From Clostridia bacterium (GTDB lineage Bacteria > Bacillota > Clostridia > Oscillospirales > Ruminococcaceae): DNA of 5,016 nt. A program made the position numbers and the translations under genes. The notes below the pieces were generated by a model. It was given only the letters and a program-made list of their open reading frames with translations. It was not told the DNA's origin and searched no databases. This document shows positions 1 to 5,016 of this stretch, piece by piece (the stretch's first letter is position 1; every line of letters starts with the position of its first letter). The stretch spans positions 1 through 5,016 of the forward strand of contig QKDG01000031.1 of NCBI GenBank assembly GCA_003246805.1. The letters run 5' to 3'.

Positions 1-36
1 ATTACAGGTAGCGTTGATTTTACCGGAGTTATATAA
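1..36 (+). CDS. possible C-terminal end of an upstream gene (partial)
   Basis: Frame 1 is open from the first base and reads ITGSVDFTGVI before a TAA at 34-36. The codons (GGT, GTT, GAT, GGA) resemble those of the genes downstream. Frame 2 also stays open to a TAG at 68-70 but runs into the palindromic repeat, so it is less likely. Eleven residues are too few to name a family. The upstream gene would be on the same strand, and the first plausible terminator for it is the hairpin at 318-341. Confidence 0.3.
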   Translation: MTGSVDFTGVI

Positions 37-40
37 AATA

Positions 41-334
41 AATGGGCTATGCACCCTTTCAGAATGTTAGAAATCTTTATTTGTTTTGTGCTAAGGGGCT
101 GGTGGGCGACCCAAAGCCCCCCGAATTACAAGCATTTAGCTGTTATAAAAAAATAATCGGCAAATTTCTACAAGCTTTAAGGGGGCTATGCCCCTTCAGA
201 GTGTCGAAAACTATGATTTTTATGCGAAGGGGTGTGGGGGCGACCGCAAAGCCCCCATAAATACGCGCATAAAGTTATAATGTTGTTGTAGAAAAGCACT
301 TTTTCTATAAGCTTTAAGGGGGCTATGCCCCTTT
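41..334. repeat. tandem GC-rich palindromic repeat, 2 diverged units plus a partial third
   Basis: Three copies of a GGGGGCTATGCCCC-type block lie at 44-56 (diverged), 181-194 and 318-331, giving periods of 139 and 137 bp. In copies 1 and 2 the block is followed by an AT-rich stretch, then an AAGGGG block (93-98, 227-232), then a second hairpin of the form GGGC-GACC-N-AAA-GCCC (104-119; 236-256). Within copy 2, CCCCTTC (191-197) is complementary to GAAGGGG (226-232), and GGGGGC (181-186) to GCCCCC (251-256), so the unit can fold as a nested inverted repeat. The unit ends resemble each other (TTTCTACAAGCTTTAA before copy 2, TTTCTATAAGCTTTAA before copy 3). This is intergenic, REP- or MITE-like DNA. 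A 72-codon open frame crosses it, but I regard that as non-coding. Confidence 0.75.
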
Positions 335-341
335 ATTTTTT
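318..341 (+). terminator. intrinsic terminator formed by the third repeat copy
   Basis: GGGGC (319-323), a TAT loop and GCCCC (327-331) form a short GC-rich stem followed at once by TTTATTTTTT (332-341). This is the normal shape of a Rho-independent terminator. Of the three repeat copies only this one is followed by a T-tract. It would stop read-through from upstream just before the promoter of the trp transporter operon. Confidence 0.6.
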
Positions 342-390
342 AAATAAATTATCGCCCGTACTTAACGGATATTGTTAACAATAAATTATC

Positions 391-419
391 TTGACAAACA
401 AAATAGCATATAGTATCAT
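391..419 (+). promoter_or_regulatory. sigma-A-type promoter of the trpXYZ operon
   Basis: A perfect -35 box TTGACA (391-396), a 17-bp spacer and a -10 box TATCAT (414-419) predict a start near 426. That lies about 5 nt before the first base of the predicted T-box Stem I (431), which supports both calls. Nothing else promoter-like is seen between the repeat terminator (341) and this site. Confidence 0.8.
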
Positions 420-430
420 AATAACATACT

Positions 431-563
431 TTAAACTGATGAAATAGATAGTAGCTGTAACATACTTTTATATGTTTAAGTGGAAGTTATTCGTTAATTT
501 GGGTGGTACCGCAGGATTTTGACTCTTGTCCCTATACACTGGGATGGGGGGTTTTTATTTTTT
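431..563 (+). promoter_or_regulatory. T-box riboswitch, predicted tRNA-Trp sensor, very compact
   Basis: The diagnostic T-box sequence GGGTGGTACCGCAGG lies at 501-515. The antiterminator pairs 501-503 with 530-532 and 511-516 with 524-529, leaving the bulge UGGUACC (504-510) that accepts the tRNA NCCA end. Bases 524-532 are also needed by the terminator, so the two folds exclude each other. Upstream, a short Stem I can be drawn: 431-436 with 493-497 (one bulged A), an unpaired UGAUGA (437-442), 443-447 with 487-491, and a specifier loop with AGUA (450-453) on the 5' side and UGG (481-483) followed by A on the 3' side. A small hairpin (459-464 with 471-476) caps it. UGG reads as the Trp codon and matches the transporter genes downstream. 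No Stem II or Stem III is visible. The T-box call is firm; the Trp specifier and the Stem I drawing are hand-made inference. Confidence 0.9.
522..563 (+). terminator. T-box-controlled intrinsic terminator
   Basis: Bases 523-532 pair with 541-550 in ten consecutive pairs (six Watson-Crick, four G-U) around an 8-nt loop (533-540). A T-run interrupted once follows (552-563). Its 5' arm overlaps the 3' arm of the antiterminator, as in known transcriptional T-boxes. It should form when tRNA is charged and cut off trpXYZ transcription. Confidence 0.88.
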
Positions 564-581
564 CAGAGTAATTCTCAATAT

Positions 582-610
582 GGATTTCTAAGTGGTAGGA
601 CAGGTATAAT
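582..610 (+). promoter_or_regulatory. possible second promoter downstream of the T-box terminator
   Basis: A perfect TATAAT lies at 605-610. The best -35 at 17 bp spacing is GGATTT (582-587), which is poor, and there is no TG extension. Transcripts from here would start near 617, beyond the T-box, and so escape its control. In such AT-rich DNA a chance TATAAT is quite possible. Confidence 0.25.
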
Positions 611-613
611 TAA

Positions 614-638
614 TAATTAACAGTAAAAACTGTAATTA
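614..638 (+). other. AT-rich inverted repeat in the trpX 5' leader
   Basis: TAATTAACAGT (614-624) and ACTGTAATTA (629-638) pair over ten positions with one bulged A (619) and an AAAA loop. The symmetric core is ACAGT-AAAA-ACTGT (620-633). It ends about 20 nt before the trpX Shine-Dalgarno site and has no T-tract. It could be a leader hairpin or a protein-binding dyad at the start of the possible promoter at 582-610; the sequence does not decide. Confidence 0.4.
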
Positions 639-672
639 AATAATGCAATAAAATAAAGAAAGAGGTTAAATT

Positions 673-1674
673 ATGAAAAAAATCACAACGATAGTTACAA
701 TTATGCTAGTTATGCTGATGCTTTTTGCAGGCTGTGGGGCAGAATCAACTACTTCAGATTCAGCACAGGATATGGATAAAGCATACACAGTGGGAATAAT
801 TCAGTTTGTAAGCCACCCTGCTCTTGACAATTGCTATGAAGGCATAAAGACAATTTTTGAGGAATCAGGATTGAATATTACTATTGACCGCCAGGTAGGC
901 TCAGATGCTTCACCTGATACTGATTGTGCAACTTATGCAAATAACATGGTTGCAAAAAAATATGATATGATTATTGCAATAGCAACACCGGCAGCAACTT
1001 CTGCTTATGCGGCAACCGAGAATACTGATATCCCTGTCATATTCTCCGCTGTGTCTGACCCTGTTGCAGCTGAATTAGTAGCTTCGTTGGATAATCCTGG
1101 CGATATCTGCACAGGAACATCTGACGTTCTTGATATGGAGGCACAGCTAAAACTAATAAAAGCATTCCAGCCTGACGTTAAAAAAATCGGCGTTATCTAC
1201 ACAACAAGTGAGGTTAATTCTATCACACAGCTTGCAAACTTAAAAGATGCTGCAAGTGCTGACGGTATTGAAATTATCGCTTCAGGTGTTCAGAGCGCAT
1301 CTGATATCCCTGCTACAATCACAGCCCTTGTTGACAAGGTTGACTGTTTGAATAATTTTTCTGATAACAACATAGTTAACAATCTGTCAGTTGTTATTAA
1401 CGCAGCAAATGCAGCAGGAATTCCTGTATATGGTTCAGAGGTTGAGCAGGTTAAAAGCGGTTGCCTTGCATCAGTTTCTATTGACTATGTTGCATTAGGA
1501 GAATTAACAGGAGAAATGGCTCTTGATGTTTTAAATGGTGCAGACCCTTCAAAAATGCCAGTAAAAACTATTTCTGAAGCAACACCAGTTGTGAATACTG
1601 ATGTATTGTCTTCTCTTAATATAGCATTGCCAGACGAATACAAGGATGCTGAGACAGTTACAACAAACAAATAA
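673..1674 (+). CDS. trpX: tryptophan ABC transporter substrate-binding lipoprotein
   Basis: This is the extracytoplasmic binding protein of an ABC importer, probably anchored to the outer face of the membrane by a lipid. The N-terminus has KK, a hydrophobic core (residues 4-19) and a lipobox ending AGC with the lipidated Cys at 21. The body matches the ABC_sub_bind family (PF04392): QFVSHPALD (44-52), IATPAA (103-108), IFSAVSDP (123-130), GTSD (148-151), IGVIYTTSEVNS (172-183) and FSDNNIV (229-235), with two alpha/beta lobes as in type I binding proteins. The length of 333 aa is normal for the family. AGAGG (661-665) sits 7 nt before the ATG. It is first in a three-gene operon behind a T-box, and trpY follows after 24 nt. 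The family includes proteins for aromatic amino acids and others of unknown ligand. Tryptophan is inferred from the UGG specifier and from known T-box-regulated trpXYZ operons. The protein contains no Trp residue. Confidence 0.88.
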   Translation: MKKITTIVTIMLVMLMLFAGCGAESTTSDSAQDMDKAYTVGIIQFVSHPALDNCYEGIKTIFEESGLNITIDRQVGSDASPDTDCATYANNMVAKKYDMIIAIATPAATSAYAATENTDIPVIFSAVSDPVAAELVASLDNPGDICTGTSDVLDMEAQLKLIKAFQPDVKKIGVIYTTSEVNSITQLANLKDAASADGIEIIASGVQSASDIPATITALVDKVDCLNNFSDNNIVNNLSVVINAANAAGIPVYGSEVEQVKSGCLASVSIDYVALGELTGEMALDVLNGADPSKMPVKTISEATPVVNTDVLSSLNIALPDEYKDAETVTTNK

Positions 1675-1698
1675 CAGCAAAACAAAAGGGAGAATCTT

Positions 1699-2640
1699 AT
1701 GCAAACAATTATAAATGCATTAGTGGTTTTATTAGAGGATGGATTTATGTATTCCATTCTTGCAATGGGGTTTTATATTTCTTATTCAATACTTGACTTT
1801 CCTGATTTATCGGTTGAGGGAACCGTTTTATCCGGTGGAGTATCCTTTGCCTTACTGGCAAGGGCAGGGGTAAATCCCTGGCTTGCCATGCTGGTTTCGT
1901 TTATAATTGGATGTTTATTGGGCTCGGTTACGGGAATTCTTCATGTTAAACTTAAAATCCGCCCGTTGCTTTGTGGTATTCTTGTATCAACTGCACTGAT
2001 TTCAGTAAACCTTGTTGTCAGTGTTCTTGGTATGGGGGGCAATATAAAAGGAGAGGACGCTCTTACGACTATTCCGGTAGGGCGTTCGGTGGCAACAATT
2101 CTGCGTGATTTTCCTGCTAATCTTATTCCTGTAAATTTAGGGGATGTAAGGATAAGAAATGTAATTGTATTATTCTTTGTTGCTGTATTGTTTAAAATTC
2201 TGCTTGACGTTTTTTTAAAAACAAAAAGCGGGTTATTGCTAAGGGCAACAGGAAGTAATGAGCAATATGTAAAAATGCTTGCGCAGGACCCAGGAAGAAG
2301 CAAAATTCTCGGGCTTGCTTTGGGAAATGGTTTTGCTGCTGTTACCGGAGCATTGATTGTTCAGACACGTGCAAACGTAAATCAGGGTATGGGAATAGGC
2401 ATGATAGTTATCGGGCTTGCATCTCTGATTATAGGTATTTCGTTGTTTTACAGTTTAAGGAAATTCAAGCTCACAACAAAGGTTATCCTCGGCTCAGTGA
2501 TATATCAGGGATGCCTTACACTTGCAACACAGCTGGGGGTTCCAACAGCATACAATAAGTTTATAATGGCTGTTCTGTTTACTGCTGCGCTTGTTTTCAG
2601 CAGTTCACTCAAAAAAGCAAAGGGAGGAAAGCTAAGTTGA
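1699..2640 (+). CDS. trpY: tryptophan ABC transporter permease
   Basis: This is the integral membrane subunit that forms the translocation path, probably as a dimer. It has 313 residues with eight or nine hydrophobic segments, roughly at 10-31, 40-56, 61-82, 88-111, 153-171, 203-223, 232-250, 262-280 and 286-303. The stretch at about 181-222 (RATGSNEQYVKMLAQDPGR, then the next membrane segment) matches the cytoplasmic loop of the branched-chain-type permease family (BPD_transp_2, PF02653), where the ATPase docks. The ATG is preceded by AAGGGAG (1686-1692) at 6 nt spacing. The gene begins 24 nt after trpX and its TGA overlaps the TTG start of the ATPase gene. Residue 61 (TGG at 1879-1881) is the only tryptophan in the whole operon. 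The permease family is certain; substrate specificity rests on operon context. Confidence 0.88.
   Translation: MQTIINALVVLLEDGFMYSILAMGFYISYSILDFPDLSVEGTVLSGGVSFALLARAGVNPWLAMLVSFIIGCLLGSVTGILHVKLKIRPLLCGILVSTALISVNLVVSVLGMGGNIKGEDALTTIPVGRSVATILRDFPANLIPVNLGDVRIRNVIVLFFVAVLFKILLDVFLKTKSGLLLRATGSNEQYVKMLAQDPGRSKILGLALGNGFAAVTGALIVQTRANVNQGMGIGMIVIGLASLIIGISLFYSLRKFKLTTKVILGSVIYQGCLTLATQLGVPTAYNKFIMAVLFTAALVFSSSLKKAKGGKLS
2621..2627 (+). promoter_or_regulatory. ribosome binding site that sets the trpZ TTG start
   Basis: AGGGAGG is a near-perfect anti-16S match located inside the last codons of trpY, 9 nt before the TTG at 2637. No ATG or GTG in the trpZ frame lies nearby, and the protein must begin about here to include the first beta strand (IKLENIIKKF). 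The site therefore supports the TTG start. Confidence 0.8.
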
Positions 2641-3410
2641 TTAAGTTAGAGAATATAATTAAAAAATTCAACATAGGAACTCCCGACGAAGCTACAATTT
2701 TCAATGATTTTAATTTTGTTGTAAACCAGGGCGATTTTGTATCGGTAATAGGCTCAAACGGTTCAGGCAAAACAACTCTTCTGAATCTTGTTTGTGGAAC
2801 ACTCATGCCGGAAGCAGGAAGAATTGTTGTTGACGACAGGGAAATAACATATATGAAGGAATATCGCAGGGCATCCTTTATCGGGCGTGTTTTTCAGGAC
2901 CCCCAGAAAGGGAGCTGTGCTGACCTCACAATTCTCGAAAACATGGCGCTTGCTGACAATAAGCTTGGAAGCTATGGACTAACATCCGGAGTAAACAAAA
3001 AGCGGATAGATTATTATCGTACACTTCTTGAAGGCTGTTCAATGGGGCTTGAAAACAGAATGAATATAAATGTTGGAACATTATCAGGTGGGCAACGACA
3101 GGCGCTTTCACTAATAATTGCTACAATGAATGATATCAAGCTTTTGATTCTTGATGAACACACAGCAGCGCTTGACCCTAAATCGTCAGAAACCATTATG
3201 CGCATAACCGATAAAGTGGTAAAAGAGAAAAATCTGACCACACTGATGGTAACACATAATCTGAGATTCGCAGTGGAATACGGCAACAGGCTTGTGCTTA
3301 TGCATTCAGGCAATGCGGTAATAGATGCATCAGGTGATGAAAAACAAAAGCACAAGATTGACGATATTTTAAAAATATTCAATCAGATTAGCATTGAAGT
3401 AGGTAATTAA
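2637..3410 (+). CDS. trpZ: tryptophan ABC transporter ATP-binding protein
   Basis: This is the cytoplasmic ATPase that powers the TrpXY importer. All ABC motifs are intact and in order: Walker A GSNGSGKT (39-46), Q-loop Gln 87 (VFQDP), signature LSGGQ (149-153), Walker B LLILDE (169-174), D-loop ALDP (178-181) and switch His 207 (VTHN). The length of 257 aa suits a single-domain importer ATPase. The start is TTG, chosen because it has the strong site at 2621-2627 and gives the expected N-terminal strand; it overlaps the trpY stop as TTGA (2637-2640), which suggests translational coupling. The protein has no Trp residue. A hairpin follows the stop codon after 2 nt. The ABC ATPase assignment is certain; the tryptophan link comes from its partners and the T-box. 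Confidence 0.9.
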   Translation: MIKLENIIKKFNIGTPDEATIFNDFNFVVNQGDFVSVIGSNGSGKTTLLNLVCGTLMPEAGRIVVDDREITYMKEYRRASFIGRVFQDPQKGSCADLTILENMALADNKLGSYGLTSGVNKKRIDYYRTLLEGCSMGLENRMNINVGTLSGGQRQALSLIIATMNDIKLLILDEHTAALDPKSSETIMRITDKVVKEKNLTTLMVTHNLRFAVEYGNRLVLMHSGNAVIDASGDEKQKHKIDDILKIFNQISIEVGN

Positions 3411-3412
3411 AC

Positions 3413-3446
3413 TTTTAAGCCTTTGCAGTAATGCAAAGGCTTAAAA
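3413..3446 (+). terminator. perfect 14-bp hairpin after trpZ, probable operon end
   Basis: TTTTAAGCCTTTGC (3413-3426) and GCAAAGGCTTAAAA (3433-3446) are exact inverse complements around a 6-nt loop AGTAAT. It begins 2 nt after the trpZ stop, where a terminator is expected. The 3' side continues as CAAAAATAAAG, so the usual U-tract is missing; only the two Us of GGCUU follow the GC core. It may terminate weakly or act as a 3' end that protects the message from nucleases. Confidence 0.6.
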
Positions 3447-3467
3447 CAAAAATAAAGCTTTAAATTT

Positions 3468-3566
3468 TGCATAATTTCGATGAATATGAATGAATAAATA
3501 TACACCAACATTCCATTTAGCAGGAATTAGAAAATTAATATTAACATTGCGCCGAAATTTTATGCA
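3468..3566. repeat. long-range inverted repeat in the trpZ-citrate synthase spacer
   Basis: TGCATAATTTCG (3468-3479) is the inverse complement of CGAAATTTTATGCA (3553-3566) apart from a 2-base bulge (3559-3560), giving twelve pairs across 73 bp. Inside lie the direct repeat TGAATA (3481-3486 and 3491-3496, exactly 10 bp apart), a small inverted repeat ATTCC/GGAAT (3510-3514, 3523-3527) and the palindrome TTAATATTAA (3535-3544). The right arm ends 29 bp before the -35 box of the citrate synthase promoter. It could be a structured RNA, a looped operator or a decayed small mobile element. No coding sequence is evident here. Confidence 0.45.
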
Positions 3567-3595
3567 GTAATGGTAAATGGTAACAGCAATTTTAC

Positions 3596-3624
3596 TTGAC
3601 AATATTACAATTTTAATATAAAAT
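3596..3624 (+). promoter_or_regulatory. sigma-A-type promoter of the citrate synthase gene
   Basis: A perfect TTGACA (3596-3601), a 17-bp spacer and TAAAAT (3619-3624, five of six) predict a start near 3631. The untranslated leader would be only about 24 nt, too short for a riboswitch. Two TGGTAA copies 7 bp apart (3571-3576, 3578-3583) lie just upstream of the -35 box and could be a regulator site or chance. Confidence 0.75.
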
Positions 3625-3654
3625 AAAAATATTAATACTTGAGGAGATGAAAAC

Positions 3655-5010
3655 ATGAAAGGCTATATAAATGAAGATGCCAAGTCAAAGCTATATGAAC
3701 AGTTCGTTAACAACAATACAATTGACCCTTCTCTTTTTGAAAAATATAATGTAAAAAGAGGATTGAGAAACGCAGACGGTACAGGAGTAATGGCTGGTGT
3801 AACAAACATCTGTAATGTTCACGGCTACATAGTCGATGACGGTGAAAAAAGGGCTATTCCTGGCGAACTTATTTACAGGGGTTATCATATTAATGAACTT
3901 GTTTCAAACGTATATAATGAAAAACGTTTTGGATTTGAGGAGATTGTATATCTGTTATTGCTTGGCAATCTTCCTACACAGGATGAGCTAAACAGATTTA
4001 ATGAAATATTGACAGAGCTTCGCGAGCTTCCTGATACTTTTTTTGAGGATATGATTTTAAAGGCTCCGTCACCAAACATTATGAATAAGCTTGCAAGAAG
4101 TGTACTTGCATTATATTCATATAATGACGCACCAGAGCTTATAACAGCAGAGAATGAAATGCAGATAGCTATGTCTATTATAGCAAAGCTGCCGACAATC
4201 ATGGTTGACGCTTTTCAGGTAAAAAAGAGATATTACGACAAAGAATCATTGTTTTTACATCCACTAAATAAGAATGAAAGCATTGCTCAGTCAATATTGT
4301 CATGTTTAAGGCAGGACCGTGAATACTCAATGGACGAAGCATATTTACTTGATTTAATGCTCATGCTTCATGCTGAACATGGCGGCGGTAACAACTCTAC
4401 TTTTACATGCAGAGTATTGACATCTTCGGGAACAGATGCGTTTTCGGCTTATTCTGCTGCTATTGGTTCATTAAAGGGGCCAAAGCATGGTGGTGCAAAT
4501 ATCAAAGTTATGGAAATGCTTGATTTTATTAAAGAAAATGTTCACAACTGGGAAAACGAAAACGAAGTTGCTGATTATATGAGAAAAATACTGAACAAAG
4601 AAGCTGCTGATAAATCAGGGCTGATTTATGGTATGGGACATGCAGTTTATACTATTTCTGACCCTCGTGCTATTATTCTTAAAGAGCACGCAATGAAGCT
4701 GGCAAGAAATACAGAATATGAGGCTGAATTTAAGCTGCTTGAAACTGTTGAACGCCTGACACCTGAGCTTTTTGCAGAACAAAAGGGCGACATTAAAACA
4801 GTTTGTGCAAATGTTGATATGTATTCAGGGCTTGTGTATAAAATGCTAAATATTTCAAGCGATTTATTTACTCCTCTATTTGCTGTTTCAAGAATGCCTG
4901 GTTGGTGTGCACATAGATTTGAAGAAATTGTGACAGGGAAGAGAATTATTCGTCCTGCTTATAAATCTGTTGCAAAATTAAGAGAATATGTTCCTATAAA
5001 CGAAAGATAA
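3655..5010 (+). CDS. gltA: citrate synthase (Si-type family)
   Basis: This cytoplasmic enzyme joins acetyl-CoA and oxaloacetate to give citrate, the entry to the oxidative branch that supplies 2-oxoglutarate for glutamate. The 451-aa protein matches the citrate synthase family (PF00285) along its whole length. The catalytic triad is present: His 242 in LHAEHGGGN (238-246), His 278 in GPKHGGAN (275-282) and Asp 336 in SDPRA (335-339). Substrate-binding arginines are likely Arg 412 (SRMPGWCAH) and Arg 433 (RPAYK). The ATG follows GAGGAG (3641-3646) by 8 nt. The motifs HAEHGGGN and GMGHAVY look closer to the mitochondrial HSDHEGGN/GYGHAVL pattern than to E. coli HADHEQN/GFGHRVY. A 2-methylcitrate synthase activity cannot be excluded from sequence. 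It is not the Re-type enzyme, which belongs to a different family. It has its own promoter and is probably independent of trpXYZ. Confidence 0.93.
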   Translation: MKGYINEDAKSKLYEQFVNNNTIDPSLFEKYNVKRGLRNADGTGVMAGVTNICNVHGYIVDDGEKRAIPGELIYRGYHINELVSNVYNEKRFGFEEIVYLLLLGNLPTQDELNRFNEILTELRELPDTFFEDMILKAPSPNIMNKLARSVLALYSYNDAPELITAENEMQIAMSIIAKLPTIMVDAFQVKKRYYDKESLFLHPLNKNESIAQSILSCLRQDREYSMDEAYLLDLMLMLHAEHGGGNNSTFTCRVLTSSGTDAFSAYSAAIGSLKGPKHGGANIKVMEMLDFIKENVHNWENENEVADYMRKILNKEAADKSGLIYGMGHAVYTISDPRAIILKEHAMKLARNTEYEAEFKLLETVERLTPELFAEQKGDIKTVCANVDMYSGLVYKMLNISSDLFTPLFAVSRMPGWCAHRFEEIVTGKRIIRPAYKSVAKLREYVPINER

Positions 5011-5016
5011 CAAAAA

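Noticed and set aside
42..260. A 72-codon + strand open frame beginning at ATG 42
   Set aside because: It lies wholly within the tandem palindromic repeat, has no well-placed Shine-Dalgarno site, and its two similar halves (GYAPF...KPP and GLCPF...KPP) simply reflect the DNA repeat. The composition is unlike the other proteins here.
41..334. CRISPR array
   Set aside because: The repeating unit is about 138 bp, only two to three copies exist, and the supposed spacers are themselves related; there are no short identical repeats with unique spacers.
1485..3382. Minus-strand open frames of 60-120 codons antisense to trpX, trpY and trpZ
   Set aside because: They overlap conserved coding sequence of the + strand genes and show no recognisable family features; they are frame shadows.
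3450..3640. CcpC-type operator (ATAA-N7-TTAT) in front of the citrate synthase gene
   Set aside because: CcpC controls Bacillus citZ, so I looked for the dyad; ATAA at 3452, 3471 and 3618 is not followed by TTAT at the required spacing.
3639..3656. ATG at 3647 as the citrate synthase start
   Set aside because: It overlaps the end of the Shine-Dalgarno site and is out of frame with the enzyme; the ATG at 3655 has correct spacing and the expected family N-terminus.
3441..3888. Minus-strand open frames in the spacer before the citrate synthase gene and over its start
   Set aside because: They cross the well-formed promoter and ribosome binding site of the citrate synthase gene, and their AT-rich translations show no recognisable protein features.
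3885..4202. Minus-strand 105-codon open frame inside the citrate synthase gene
   Set aside because: It is fully antisense to a conserved enzyme and is explained by codon composition.

Overview
The window is low-GC DNA with AT-rich spacers, strong purine-rich Shine-Dalgarno sites, a lipoprotein-type solute-binding protein and a T-box leader. This points to a Firmicute, most likely an anaerobic Clostridia member (Lachnospiraceae or Oscillospiraceae type). That placement is inference from gene families and style; no rRNA or marker gene is present. All genes lie on the + strand.

Layout. Positions 1-36 may be the last codons of an upstream gene. Positions about 41-334 hold a tandem GC-rich palindromic repeat (two diverged full units plus a partial third, period 137-139 bp). 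The third copy runs into a T-tract and looks like an intrinsic terminator. A sigma-A-type promoter (391-419) then drives a very short T-box leader (about 431-563). It has an antiterminator with the UGGU bulge and a competing terminator followed by a T-run. Next come three tightly packed genes, trpX-trpY-trpZ (673-3410): a lipoprotein binding protein, a membrane permease and an ATPase, forming a complete ABC importer whose family and T-box context point to tryptophan. A perfect 14-bp hairpin follows. A 244-bp spacer carries a long-range inverted repeat and a good promoter, and then a complete Si-type citrate synthase gene (3655-5010).

How it works together. Uncharged tRNA-Trp should bind the leader (specifier UGG at 481-483, acceptor end at 504-507), stabilise the antiterminator and switch on import of tryptophan. 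The operon fits this logic: its 903 residues contain a single Trp codon (TrpY residue 61), so it can be translated when tryptophan is scarce. The citrate synthase has its own promoter and probably feeds 2-oxoglutarate/glutamate synthesis; nothing visible links it to the transporter.

The most unusual object is the T-box. Its Stem I is truncated to about 65 nt with only a small apical hairpin, no Stem II or III is visible, and only about 3 nt separate Stem I from the antiterminator. That would be an unusually minimal transcriptional T-box, and it deserves a covariance-model search and structural testing.
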